Source: Aphis gossypii (taxonomy: Eukaryota; Arthropoda; Insecta; Hemiptera; Aphididae). Taken from it: a stretch of 64,000 nt of DNA. Each line of letters starts with the position of its first letter. Within the stretch, counting starts at the first letter, position 1. Below are positions 38,071 to 51,500 of this stretch, in pieces. Both the position numbers and the translations under genes were made by a program. Below the pieces are notes generated by a model. The model saw only the letters and a program-made list of their open reading frames with translations. It had not been told where the DNA came from and made no database searches. Location of the stretch: positions 77,477,260 through 77,541,259 of the forward strand of contig NC_065530.1 in assembly GCF_020184175.1 (NCBI RefSeq), given 5' to 3'.

Positions 38071-41000
38071 TTATTTATTTTTTGATAGAGTACGTTGTTT
38101 TTCGCCAAATTCAACAATTTTTTCCTCTACAGATAAACCTTTACGTCTTCGGACAGCATTCATGTAATTTAAAGCTCGATTACCAGAATCAGCTTTTTCT
38201 CCAAAAAGTTCCAATTCTTCTTCAGTATTTGGCACCCAAAATGGATCAATATCAATTACCTATAGTGAAAAAATGTTAAAAAATAATAAATTTAAATGGT
38301 TCTTTTAACCATCATTTTAATATTTATTACCTCCCAATGACTAAAAACAAGTTGCGGACTAGCTAAACCAGATGTTTGTTTTCGTATTTCTGCTGAAAAC
38401 GAAAAGCTTTCGATAACTGGCAACAAAGCAGTTATATTAAAAGTGGATGCTGAACCATGTGCCATATCTGAACTAATGACTCGACCATGACGTCTTCCCA
38501 AAACTGCATACATTTTACCTAAACAACAATATCTTATAGAAATCAATAAAATCTATTAAAACCAAAAATGTAAATTTACCTAGAATTTCAGCATTGGCTT
38601 GAATAGAACACGAGTACATAGCAGCCATGAGTCTTTGTGGTTGAGCTTGAAAAGCTTTCCGACATCCTTCTTTCACAGCTGACATGATTTGTCCAGACAT
38701 AGGTCCATAAGGATCACTGTTTTATAATCAATATTCTATTTTAGCAATTTATGGTATGGTTATAATTAAGAAATGAATTATTTACCATGATGTCTGTTGT
38801 AAAACATCAACTGTCCAATCTTCAACTACAAAACACACCCCTGTCATTGGTTCTTCGCATAGAGGACCAGCCAATGTTGCTATTTGAAAACCATTCATAA
38901 AACTATTTTCATACTTTGTCAAATCGTTTACATTGTCTTTTGGATTCCATACTGACCTTGTGTAATCTGAAAAAAAAATATTGTTTACTTCAAGAGCTCT
39001 TGAATTAACAATGCACATCAATTCAGTGGCGTATTTACGGTGGTGGTCCAGGGGTACTCCCTCCCCCCCAGAGGAAAAAAAACCGATACATATTCCTGCA
39101 GTATATTTCATTAATAAGCATAGAAATTGGTATTGTGTGTATTTTGACGACGATTTCCAAGTTACGGCTAAATATAATGTGTGATAAAGGCAATAGGTAT
39201 ACAGTTATGATAGTTTATATAAATTACTTAATTATGTATAAACTGTGGACCCCCCCCCCACAAAAAACTAATACGCCACTACATGAATTAACATTTACGA
39301 GAATTACATGTATTAAAATTTTATAAATTTGTGAATTTAATTCACAACAGGAATTGGTAAATCACAGATTTGTACAAATCATGTATGTGTTAAAATTGTG
39401 CTTATGGTCTAAAATTAATAAATAAATAAAATTAAAAACCACGTTTTTATTCTTATCTATTTTTATATTACAAAAATGTTAAAGTGAAATTAATGAAATT
39501 GTATTTTCACTATTCAATTTGAGTATTGTTTAAAATTTAAAATTGTATTCAAATGAATGTTAAATGTAAATAAATTTCATGATAGATAACTATTGAAAAA
39601 ACTGCATTCTAAAATATTAGTTTTCTATGGAGGTTCTGGTGCAAAATTAAATTATTAATCACTGATCACCCCCTACCTATGTAGCAACTAGAAAACCATT
39701 GAAAATAAAATAACATGTAATAGAAAACGCGTGATATAATAACAAAATGCATGGGTTTGTGTAAACTTAACTACACATAAAATAGAGACCTCTTGTTTAT
39801 ACACTTTATTCATTGACACAACTTTTTAATGAGTATTTAATAAACATTTACTTGGTATTTTATTTAATAAGATATTTGGACCACATTTTCTAGGTCCAAA
39901 CGCCCAAATTTGAGAAACGTCAATATTATTTCCAAGTGCTTCTTGTAATTGAGACCTAAATGTATCAATAGCGATTTTAATATTTTTAGAAGCACTATCT
40001 TCAATTTTCAAACGTTCTAATGCATCAGCAATATTTTCAGTTTTTTGTTCTGATAGAGCTTTTAAAATGTCTGTTGATTTTTCCAGAAGATTTGTAGCAG
40101 CTATTGGCAAAGGTTCCGCTCGTATCTTAATACAACACAGATGATTTGATGTATAAACATTCAAAAGACCATTTGAATTTTCTTCAGTCTCATTTTTCTA
40201 AACATATACAAAATATATTTGTTAATTATTTATGTATAATTTATCTGTTTATTACATTCATTTCAAAGATTTAACTGTATCATTATGATAATAATTACTT
40301 GATTTTCAACAACTTCATGAGCCATATCCACTTTGGGCGGCACAACAACAGTCTCTCGAAAAGGTACTATTGGAGCTGACGCAATAACTTCGATTTTAGC
40401 ATATCTAATGAAAAAAATGAAAAATTATTAATATAAATATTTTGTTATTACAAATCATAATAATTAACATATATTTAGCTTTATATAAGTTATTTTTTTT
40501 ATTATAATTTATATTTATAATTATAATCTTTATAATTTGTAAAAAATATTTTCAATATTTATAAATGACATAAGTGAGAGAACTACCTATTAATAACCAA
40601 ATTTACGTATCACATATCTCAATTGAACTAAAGTTCTACTGTTTTAAAATACTTATACTAATATTTTAAATGCTAAATTTATAATTGTTTAACTTTTTTT
40701 ATTTTAATATCACATATAAATATTTAATATCAAGTTTTGAATAAAACTTTTATTGATTTATTGATCTGATACCTTTCACGAAGGTCATCTAAACATTTTT
40801 GAAGATGAACTTCTCCTGCAGTGACAATTACATGCTCACCTGTTTCTTGCATTATTACCTATAACAAACAATATACATTTTGTAATATTAATACAAATTT
40901 AAAATTTTGTGTAATTATTAAAAAATGACATATTAGTAGCAATATTCAAAATCAATAATAATTTAAGTCAGCATTGAGCAAGAAATTGTGTCTGGAAAAA

Positions 41001-44000
41001 TATTATAATACTATAATTATAAATACTTATCAAACATTAAATACAAATAGTTTTTGTTTACCATTCAGTTCTTTATAAAAAATTTAAATAATAAAAATAT
41101 TTGCTGGCCTGCAAATACAAGAAAATAAACATATTTTTTTCTTAAAAAAAACCTATATTTTAAGTCAGTATATTTTTTAAGTTGAAAAGAGTGTTTATGA
41201 GTTTGAACCATGATAGAAATAACTACATCAAATCATGTCAACGTTGACAAAGATATCAAAATGTACTCAAACTTGAGTATTCCTCCTAATCAATATGCCT
41301 CTATTCCTGTTCAAGTAAAACTACCTAACAATAATACTTTGTCGACTAATTTTGCTTTATCCGATACAATTTTGGAAGTCAAACGTTTCATTTTACCAGC
41401 TTTACAACCAAAAATAGAAAATATACAACAAATAAAATGTGTTATGCATGATGAACATAAAGTATTTGAAACAAATGACTATACAGTACTAAAACAAAAA
41501 TGGAACAATTCTCCCATTCAAATATCTGTAAGTATTAAACATCATGAGGACATTGAAAAGATATCCAATGAGCCCAATGCTTCAGGCACTTCAGCACAGC
41601 TCATAATTCATCCAGAGTATGGGAATATACTTGATACTAATGCCATGATTCCAAAACAAGTAACAGGATATAAAAATAAAAATACCGGTAAGCTGTACAG
41701 AAATACAATTGTACAAACAGTATCTGAAAATATTGACATTGATAGTCAGTACTACGAGAATAAAATGTCAATAGCAATTCAAACAATTCAAACTAAAGAT
41801 GCAACTACTGAATCTATTGTTGAATTTGGTACGCAAACTGAATCAATGGATGTTCTTCGATCATTAAATGTTATAAGAGAAATAAGTAACCACCATAAAA
41901 TAAGATTAACAACATTTAATTAACTTTTGTATTATCTAACAATAGCTCCTCGTCAATCTGTTATACTTCCGGATGTAAACAGAATAAAAGACCTTGATAA
42001 ATATGCTCGTGTAATACAAAAGTCTGTACGATTGTGGATATCAAGAAAGAAATTTAAGCGCATCTTGGAATACTATTATTACAAAAAGAAATTAACATGT
42101 GATGAAGAAAAAAACTTAAAAAATATTATTAAGTTTGAGCAGTCACAAAATAAATTAAATCTACAATATCCTACTAAAACTAGAGATTTTGAAGCTCTTT
42201 ATTCTATAATTCATGACCATTATAAAAACATCAAAAGTTCTGAAAAAAATAAATCACCAAAATGTATAATAAATGAAAATAAAGAACACTTAAAAAAAGA
42301 ATTAGAATGCTTTAAAGAAATAACCAAACATCAGAATCAAGTTAAAGAAATAGCTAAAGATAAAAAAATATTTAGACAACTATATAAAATATCTAAGCCA
42401 GTTATCATGACAAGAAGCAATGGAGAAACAATTTCCATAAAAACTCCAGAAACGTATCAAGCCAAACAATTGATGAAACTTTACTTAGACCTAAAGAAAA
42501 ATAATCTAAGTAAAGATGAAAGAACTAAATTGCTTTTAAAGTTGCGAGAAACTTTAGAGCCCTTTAAAGAAATAGATTTAACAAAACCAATTATTGATTT
42601 GTTAACTAGAGAATTAACTATGTTGAATGTTATTCAAATAGAAGATGATAAATTACAAATTTTAAGAAAACGTATTGAAATATCTTTTCAATGGATTTTA
42701 AAACAACCAGAAATAAATCCAGCAATCACATCAAAAATATTAAAACCTATAAATTATATAAAATGCTATAATTGTAGGAAGTTAAAAACTTTGAACAGAT
42801 TTGTGATGAAAGCAAACTTAACAAAAGCAACAACATGTAAAGATTGTAGTCATTTGTATAGAATTACAATAGACCAAATAATTTTAACACCCCATGAAAA
42901 TATATTGCAAAATATTAAAATAACTGAGGCACAACTATGCACAAAAACTTGTTTAGCATTTTTCTTAAATGCAGAAGATATATATTATCTAGTTACAGTC
43001 ATATGGAAAGGAAAATCAGCTATTAGTGACTGTAATGATATAATACAATTAAGATTAGTGAGATGGAATAAAGAATTGGAATGGTCCCCTTCAAACACAA
43101 TATTATTGAGTATTGAAGAGGCTTATTTTCATTCCAAGATCCGTAATATATATAAAATGTATTCATCAACATTAATTGATAGCATAAATTTTAAACATAT
43201 ACTTGCAAAAAAATATTTTAAAGGTTTAATAGAACAAGCAGAGGAATGTGATCGTAATATAAAGAGACATAAACATATCAGAAACAATTAAATAAAAATG
43301 TACATAAATCTTTCTATAATAGTATAATACAATAATAATTCATACCATTATTTATTATGTTTATCATGTATTATTTTCCAATATAATGTTCACATTACCT
43401 GAACACATGCATCTGCTTGATTAAGTAGTTTAAGACCCTTGACAAGGTCAGGTAAATCCATTGAATGTTTTGGTTCCAAAGCTACCCTCATGATTGGTGT
43501 AGCCATAGCTTTAATTTCTGTAAATGGTGGACAAGCTAGAGTTGTAGACAAAGTAGCACTCTTCAAGATATATTGTTCTAAATTACCAGCACCTATATAA
43601 GAGAACAATACAATTTATAGCTAATAAATGTAAATATGAAATATAAATTAAAAAATATTTTTACCAAATATATTGCCAGCGGGAACTTCATCTACAGGTT
43701 CTAAATCCCTACCCATTAACATATACAAATCAGTTATGGTAGTTTTCATGACATGCTGGTCAGATTTTAAAGTAGCCAAAGTACATTTTTCATCGACAAA
43801 AAAATCCTAAAAACAATATAATTTCTATTTGTATTCATAACATAAATAATTTACTTATAAAAACATACTTTATCTGTTATTTTTGATGGATCATGTTTAG
43901 GTCCTAAAACATACATTTCTTGACCACGGCGAATTGTACCGCTGTACATTCTTCCAAATGCAATAAACATTACATCATTCTCATTCTGGGTAGGTTCTAT

Positions 44001-46220
44001 AACTTCTGAATTATTTTCTTCATTATTAGCTGTAGCACATTTTGTTTCTGGATCTTCTGTTTTTATTACACTACTTTTTAAAGCATGTTTAATTCTTGCT
44101 AACTCTCGTCTTTTAGCTATTTCTTCAACAGTTAATACTTTTGGTTTATTTTGAGGTAAATATTTTCTTTTAATCTAAAATCAAATAACATAAATTAAAT
44201 GATAAAATGTTTTTTTTTTCTTTAATACAATAATATATTTGTCGTTTATACAAACCGGAAACATTTTAGAAACAAAAGCTATAACTGGCACAGAAGCATC
44301 ATCCGGACAACATTTTAAAAAATCAGTTTTCAATGCTATGGTTTCTTTAGGCATAAGATTAAATTCTTTCATTGGAGGACAGAGTAAAGTTTCAATTTTA
44401 ACATCAGTAAGTTGATTTGGTGCTGGGCATTTTTCACATACCATTCCTTTGGAGAATTCAAGATTTAATTAAATATATACATCATTATAAGTAAATCAAA
44501 ATATATTTACCTAAAACTGATAAGGATAAAGGAATCCATTGAGATAAAAAAGATTGTAATAAAATTCTTGTATCTGTTTGACGCAAATCTCGGGCAAGAA
44601 GTGTCACATTCATACTTTCAGCTATTTTTAATAAACGCTCTTTGTCCTAGAAAAAATTGTTGTTTATCAATTTGTTGATAGACACAGCTTACTGTTTAAA
44701 ATATCATTTATACTGTTTTTAAAATTATTTAATTTACTTTTTGATTAATAATGACATCATATATAAGCCAAATGTTTTCAAGTATCATTTGTACAAAAAT
44801 TGGTTTCTTGGCTTTTTCTTGTGCACCTTTCATGATTCTTTTTGTCTTTGAATGTAAATAAAAATCTCCCCATAACGTTTTTTTTAAGACATCCACGTTC
44901 ACACCAAGTTTCTTTGATACTAAATTTGCAAATGTTTCTATACTAAAACCACTTAAGTAAGTATATTTTGAACAGTATTGAAGAGTAAATAATAAAATAA
45001 AATTATTCAATTAACAAATTATTGAAAAAACCACTTCTTTATAATTTAAATAGTCCTGTACAGCACTTTTAGTTTTAAACATTAACATATTTTATTTTTA
45101 ATAAATATGACTGTATTATGTTAATATTAAAAATAAATTATTGCTTATACTCTTTATGATTTATGAGACATCAATCAAATTATTTTTTAATCATGTCAAA
45201 TTTACCTCTTAAAGATTTAAACATGCTTACACATAATATAAATGTAGAAAAAATATACCTAAATGCCCAACCATCAGCAGCAGATGCAAAAACTACATTT
45301 CCTTGCTGTGGTGAAAAATATAAATCAGAATCATCAGCGGTCTCAATGGCAGTGCTCCATTGATTATACAAATCTTCACCTGACTGAATACCAACATGCT
45401 CTTTAGTTTCAGCTTCTTTTTCAAATACATCTTTTTTAAAAAGTTCTCCCACAACAGCATTTATCTAAATATTATAAAATTAACAATTTATAAACATTAA
45501 ATTGAATTAAATTAAGGCAACACCTACTTGTTCAAGCACTTGAGTTAAATGAATATAGGCATCAAGTGGTGTTAAATTTAACTCCAATATCAGCCTATCA
45601 ATCTTATTTAATACCAAAATAGGTTTTATATTTTCTGACCAAATCTGCTTTAAACAAGCCTACAACCAAAAATTATAGGTGCATACAAAATATCAATCAA
45701 ACTAGTTATTTACTGTTTAATTACTGATGTTAATCAAAAAGGGTTCATATGGCAATAATAGTTTACCTGAGTTTGAGGACAAACACCTTCTACAACATCA
45801 ACAATAATAATAGCTCCGTCACATAATCGTAATGCAGTAGAGACTTCAGAAAAAAAATCTACATGCCCAGGACAATCGATTACATTAATAAGATATTCTG
45901 ATTCATCTGAAATAATTATATTCATAAACATTAATATAATGACATAATTCACAAAATAATTAATAAATAAATATACCTTTGCAATGATATAATGCTATTG
46001 ATGAACTTTTCATTGTTATACCACGTTGTTGTTCATCTCGTCTACTATCCATGTATCTCAATTTGCCAACCATCTTCTGAGATATAACACCATTACTGGC
46101 AACCAAAGAATCTGCCAATGTTGTTTTACCATGATCAACATGAGCCATAATACAAATATTACGTATAGAACTAGGATTATGTTGAAGTTCAACCAGTTTA
46201 TTTTGAGCAGTGTCCCTCAT
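38071..46220 (-). CDS. EFL1: Elongation factor-like GTPase 1 (EFL1, yeast Ria1)
   Basis: Cytoplasmic EF-2-like GTPase that, with SBDS, ejects eIF6 from the pre-60S subunit so that it can join translation. Exons in order of transcription: 46220-45977, 45906-45767, 45659-45528, 45464-45259, 44942-44738, 44646-44511, 44446-44256, 44174-43869, 43806-43665, 43592-43399, 40858-40773, 40404-40299, 40197-39852, 38966-38786, 38716-38580, 38518-38331, 38259-38071. All are GT-AG and in frame, giving 1042 aa. Motifs: AHVDHGKT (26-33), RGITMKSS, DCPGHVDF (92-99), NKID (146-149). The EFL1-specific linker contains DLYFSPQQGNVVFASA. Later strings ILKSATL, GEVHLQKCLDDL, WAFGPRKCGPNIL, KPQRLMAAMY-like QPQRLMAAMY and RKQTSGLASPQLVFSHWE separate it from EF-2 itself, and the diphthamide-loop His region of EF-2 is absent. 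The tenth intron (2.5 kb) contains the IQUB gene on the other strand; the thirteenth contains a hAT MITE. Confidence 0.94.
39024..39281. mobile_element. hAT-type MITE (258 bp) in an EFL1 intron
   Basis: It begins CAGTGGCGTATT and ends AATACGCCACTA, an inverted terminal repeat of 12 bp with one mismatch. The flanking 8-bp sequences CATCAATT (39016-39023) and CATGAATT (39282-39289) differ at one position, as expected for an old hAT target-site duplication. The interior has C-rich runs near 39060 and 39250 and no coding frame. It lies in the intron between EFL1 exons 13 and 14 and does not touch the splice sites. Confidence 0.75.
41210..43291 (+). CDS. IQUB: IQ motif and ubiquitin-like domain protein (IQUB), nested in an EFL1 intron
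   Basis: IQUB is a ciliary/flagellar protein associated with axonemal radial spokes; in an insect it would act in sperm tails and chordotonal cilia. Best model: exons 41210-41885 and 41946-43291 with a 60-nt intron (donor GTAACC, acceptor CTAACAATAG), giving 673 aa. Without splicing, an in-frame TAA at 41921-41923 interrupts an otherwise open frame. Residues ~29-104 (IPVQVKLPNNNT through IQISVSI) form the ubiquitin-like domain. TQTES is a family-like TQT motif. VIQKSVRLWISRKKF (248-262) is the IQ calmodulin-binding motif. C499/C502 and C523/C526 form a zinc-ribbon-like pair of CxxC. VRWNKELEWSPSNTILL and HILAKKYF match the conserved IQUB C-terminus. The stop codon TAA overlaps an AATAAA signal (43291-43296), implying a very short 3'UTR. 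The family is secure; the intron is inferred. Confidence 0.85.
43291..43296 (+). terminator. Poly(A) signal overlapping the IQUB stop codon
   Basis: The last A of the TAA stop is the first A of AATAAA. Cleavage 10-30 nt later would end the IQUB transcript about 80 nt before it would reach EFL1 exon 10 sequence at 43399 on the opposite strand. Confidence 0.55.
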
Positions 46221-47549
46221 TTTATTTTGTTTATTTTATCAAATACACTGAAATTTAATTAAATACAATATTTAAATTGATTTAAAAACGATTTTATAAC
46301 ATGATTACAAATAAATACATGTGGCGAAAATTTAAGATGCAACAAGTTATCATAGAAAACTAATATTTAAATTAATGTAAAAATCATCAAATAATGTTAA
46401 TATTAACAATATTACAAAAGTACAAACTGTTACATAAAAGTGACTTTAATATTTAAATTTATCAGTGAGAGAAAAAAGCTCAAAAAACTCGAAAATATTA
46501 AGATTTAAAACAACCACGATATAATAAAAATACCAACGTTCTAAAAATCAAACATGAGTGATACTAGTATCTTCATCCGTGCTTATCAGTTATTATTTGA
46601 ATACACTATCACGATTATACGATATACATATTATATCTTAAATCGTGTACACTATCATTGTTAACATTTAAAAAAGTTTAACTTTCTAGTTAAATCACAG
46701 ACTTCTATAAAATACAGAATATTATATAGAAGCACAGGCTTAGAAAATATCTTCCAACTTTTCAAGACCGAGTGTAGAAGTATTGTATATTTATATAGAA
46801 GTCTATGAGTTAAATATATTTTAAACCATGATCTTTTCTGTGGTTTCTAATCCGTAACCGGTTCAAAACCATGGTTCTATACTTCGGTGGAGTAATCTTA
46901 TTGGTTACATTTTTATCTCCGCGGCAAATATTCAATCAAACTGTAATTATTACACACGATGGTAGCTAAAAATGTATAAATGTAAAATTGACACCAATAA
47001 ATTGTACCGAATTCAACGCTGTGTACTTCAATAATGATAGATAAATTTGTAGGTATCTTTTCAGAAATGCTATTTTACTATCAGCGTGTCATGTAACTAT
47101 TTAAGACGCGATTGAGTACTAGTTAGTATGTTAGGACGTGATTTAGATAATCTGAATTAGATACCTATATTATAGTTGATAACACATTATCGTAGTAATC
47201 ATAGTTATTTTACATTTATGGGTATAGCAGTATTGTAAATCGACTAAACCGTAAACGTCGTAACTACACATCGGCCGAATTGAAATACCTTATGAATAAT
47301 ATACATAATATGATCTAAGCTTAAAGATCAGTACACTATCACCGTACTTCGTAGACCGTGTATTGGTATGGTCGTGTGTTCAACATTTTCTTGTTAATTC
47401 ACAATTAGGTGATCAGTAAACATTGTAAACGGAGAAATTCGAAAAGTCTGATTGGTTTTGATGAATGGTAAAATAGACATTTGCAAACATAATAAACGCT
47501 AGAGGGCTTAGATAACTATATCTAGGCTCTTTAGTAAACGCCATAAAGA
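46221..47549. other. EFL1 upstream region and intergenic DNA
   Basis: The EFL1 promoter must lie immediately right of 46220 (minus strand), but no TATA box is obvious. The remainder is AT-rich sequence without a recognised exon. Confidence 0.5.
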
Positions 47550-47716
47550 GAGTTTCCATTACAAACGTGTACGTGTACGTGCATAAAAATACTTTTCTAT
47601 AATTGGTTGGAACGTGTAAGCTTTCTGGTACACCAAAAGCTTACCGCATGTATACCAACCAATCACAGAAAAGAATTATCTATGCACTTACCCATACACG
47701 TATGTAGTGGGAACTC
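47550..47716. mobile_element. Foldback element with ~75-80 bp arms
   Basis: The left arm starts GAGTTTCCATTACAAACGTG and the reverse complement of the right arm starts GAGTTCCCACTACATACGTG. The match continues through GTGCATA, CTTTTCT, ATTGGTTGG and GTAAGCTTT to the centre, with scattered differences. Almost the whole 167-bp segment is therefore a stem with a tiny loop near 47630. No coding capacity. The open frame starting at 47607 is only the right arm and its flank. A similar arm end (TATAGTGGAAACGCC) occurs alone near 48575. Confidence 0.65.
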
Positions 47717-48079
47717 GCCTCAAACCATAGCGTTTGGTCTGTTTGATTCCACAAACCAAAACCGTGGTCGAGTTTATTTATACCTTCATTGCCGCCTATA
47801 TCGTGCTAACTATTTAAATCTACAATCGGTTTGGTATCACGGAGGTCCAATAATATATCATAATTTAATATAATTCTTTATATTATACCACCGTTAGTAG
47901 GACGTATACGCGTATACCGTACCTGTCGATTACGAATTTCAACCCAAGAAACATTTCAAACATATTCTAAAACGTTTACCGCTATCAAATTTCCTCTTGG
48001 GTCAACCTTTTTACGTAAGTACACGTCATAAATATTTTAACCATAATTACTTAAATTAACCATTGTGAAACATTTTTGG

Positions 48080-48545
48080 GGGCGAATGTAAGTTCCTATA
48101 CGAGACCTAGCAGGTAAACAAAATACATATGTAATTTCCTACACAGTAAAAAAGATACACGAGTAAGTTCCTACATTACGTATTTTAAAAGTTATCAATC
48201 TAATATCAGTTATATCATATTAAAATAATATTTGCATACATATTAACCCTTTATTTTATATAGTATACAATTTAAAAGCTACCTATCTAATTTAGTTAAA
48301 TAATTTTAAAAATAATAATTGTAAAATAATAATAATTTATAATTCTAAAAAAAATAAAAGTAATACATTCTATATAATATTTAATAATTTACCTAATAAA
48401 TATTATCAATTTAATAATTATGAATTATAATTATATTACAATTATTATTTTTAAAATTATTAAATTGGTATGTGCACATATTATGTAGGAATTAACGTAT
48501 GTAATTGTCTACCTGTTACTCTTACGATTCCCCGTTTTTGGGACT
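48080..48545. mobile_element. Large AT-rich foldback element
   Basis: 48299-48323 and 48437-48461 are a perfect 25-bp inverted repeat that extends imperfectly on both sides. Outer arms also match in inverted orientation: GGTAAACAAAATACATATGT near 48113 corresponds to GGTAGACAATTACATACG read from the right side near 48512, each followed by a TTCCTACA word. The segment thus folds from about 48080 to 48545. It has no coding frame. Target-site duplications were not identified. Confidence 0.55.
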
Positions 48546-51500
48546 GTTCATCAAAAGCGCATACACGCGAGTGTATATAGTGGAAACGCCTTAATTTTTT
48601 TCGAATTTACTGTAAAATTATCTTAACTGATTTCTTTGCTAACAAAAACCTTGAAAGAGATAAATCGCTGGTCTATAAGCAGGGTGAGTACATGAGTACA
48701 TGATGGGTGAATACTGTTAATAACAAATCCCTCTCTTAAAAACCAGTATTACACTTAACTTCGCCTATCTCTATACATATCTATTATAAATACGATCAAT
48801 ACATTTTAAGAACTAGGTATTAGATTATTAGAAACCCTTATTATTCATTAAATTATAGGTTGCACTAATTATTAATGTCTATAGTCATAAGTTCATCGAA
48901 CTTCTTAAATCTTAAGCCTTAATATACGTGTAAGTACTCATTAGTATAAGTGTATATTTAGTTATGCAGGACTTGCAGAAAAGATTTACAATTGCTTTTC
49001 ATTATAATCTCAAACATGACACAATAAATAGGAATCACGCACACCCTGCTTAATATTTATTCACTTCACATATATCGAAGCTCTCTACTTTTTAGATAAT
49101 CATAATTCAACATTGATACTTGTTAGTTGACACAATGGTACCCGTGTTTGATGAAATATCTATTAGAAAAATATAATTATTATTTTCACGGTAAAAGAAA
49201 ATAGACTAAGAACATAAACTTAAAAAAAAAAATATTTAAAAATTTAAACGTAAACGAAAACGCAAACAAGTAATTTAAGTAATTTATATTGCATAAACCA
49301 AATTTCTACGTTCAAAAAATGTATGGATCAAAATAATATAAAAGTAATGTTTATATTTTTGAACAAAATTTAGTGATACTTTACGCAATAATCAAAAGTT
49401 GTAACCTAGTCGCATTAAATAAATTGCATGCTTGTATAAAAATGTTTTAAAGCATACTTCAATTTCACAAGTGTCCTGCATATTGCCTATATAAGCTCCT
49501 TAAAATTACAATGACACAAAAGTACTTATTAGTTATTAATTATTATACTTCCTAGGTAGTGAATACGTCTTACGTATATCTATTGCTCTTAGATTTACTT
49601 AGTAAATTTTTTTTAAACTACAGTTATCAGTGTTAGTGTTGGGGGAGCAGAGTCTTTGCACGAAGCCTCTCACATTATAAGGATCTTGTGGCTAGACACC
49701 TGCACTCTTTTTTATATATTTCTTAATTTTGTGCTATCCACACTTGTTAATATTAAATAATAAATAATAATCTGAATAATAATTCACAGAAATATTTTTA
49801 TCGCAAACATTTTTATGTTATATGCTTGAAAATTTATAAGAAATATTATATCTTATGTATAAGAAAATACTTAAGTATACCCATATAATATTTTTTGGCA
49901 TATTTTTATCGAGGCCTCGAAAATCCTAACATCAGCACATTCGTGTCAAGTCATAAATTGTATTCATTAAAAATATTAATTGTGAAAATAATGATTAACG
50001 ATTAATATGTACTCTGAAAAATAAATATATAAATTATATGAACCAAGGCTCTCTCATTTTTAATTGCGCTTTGTTATTAATATATTATTACTTATCGTAT
50101 TATATTTATATGTATACGGTTGTATATGTTTTTCTTTGATTTAATAAAAAAAAAATATTTTTACGATTCCATTCGGTTATGCTTAAACAAAAATACTTAA
50201 TATGTTTCAACGAAATGATAATTATTGATGACTCACTTGTGTATGTTACAACTAGGTCATAAAATATATTATAATGTTGATAAGTCTATTATTTTTCTTT
50301 TTGAAGTGTCAAGTATCTACATGCAACATGCTGATAGCCAGGGGTGATAATTAGAACAAATAATAGATAACAACGTAACTACATATCTTGTCAATCTACC
50401 TAAAGTAGATAGACCAATAAGTACGCTTAATATAAATCCAATATTTTCATTATTGTATTTATGTTATGGACTATGGTCTATGGTGTACCTAAATAATGCG
50501 AAAATCTATATGTCTATATGTATGTACATTGTACAATTGTACATATTATAACATATTATGCTCATCTCCTATTGTTGTAGTACTTTCTTGATACGTTATA
50601 ATTTTCATCCAATGTACAAATCGAAAACAATTAAACTCATCAAATAGCAGTTTTATGATAGGTATTTAGTATTTTACTGTATATTTGCTAGTGTTTTTTT
50701 TGTGAGTTTTACGTAGCGTGCTTATAACGACAAGCGAGTCATATAATATATAATTAGATTATGAACACCGTCTTAGCGAATAAATCTAATAACGATATAA
50801 TATTAATTATTAAATAAAATAAATATACAATATATCAAAATATGAGCTATACCTACGTACAAAAAAACCGCGGGTCATTAAAATCTTAATGTCACACCTT
50901 ATATTAGTGAATAAAATATTACACTCATTGTACACAACTATTCGTATACTAATATAGTTAACGAATCCTTTCATCAAGTTTATAATTTTAACGCCAAATT
51001 TTGACACGTCATGGATGAAAGGCATAGTGGACTTTTGGCGGCGGAAATGTGGAGTGGTAGATATTAAACGCCAGAAAAAAAAATGGCCAGAATGTTTAAT
51101 TAAACATACATATCTTCTTAACAAATTATATATAATTTATAATTATTTGTATTTGACAAAGTTATTTTTTACGTAAAATATATAAGTACTTCAAATTTAT
51201 CTATATAATATCTATATCACTAAAAACTGAATAGACAATAGAGTGAAGATAAATGTAAGAAACTATGAAAGTAATTTTTTCAAACACGCAGTTAATACCT
51301 TAACCTTAGAAAGGTTAATAACAAATATCATAAATTAAATAAAAACAACATACCTAATATTTGTAGATAATTATCATACAAATGTATATGTTACTTTTAT
51401 ACTTTGAGTAGTAAGTGCTAATAGATTGATCTTTGTAAAATTAAAATTATTAAAAACCAACAAATCATTTCAAAAACTATTAACATTTATTTGAAATAAG

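Noticed and set aside
41210..43291. IQUB as a pseudogene because of an in-frame TAA
   Set aside because: All other codons are open and conserved residues are intact on both sides; a 60-nt GT-AG intron removes the stop in frame. Pseudogene status is kept only as an alternative.
47607..47873. 88-codon open frame
   Set aside because: Its first part is the right arm of the foldback element; no coding signature.
50810..51124. 104-codon minus-strand open frame
   Set aside because: Composition is random-like (Phe/Ile/Tyr/Arg), with no motif and no splice context.
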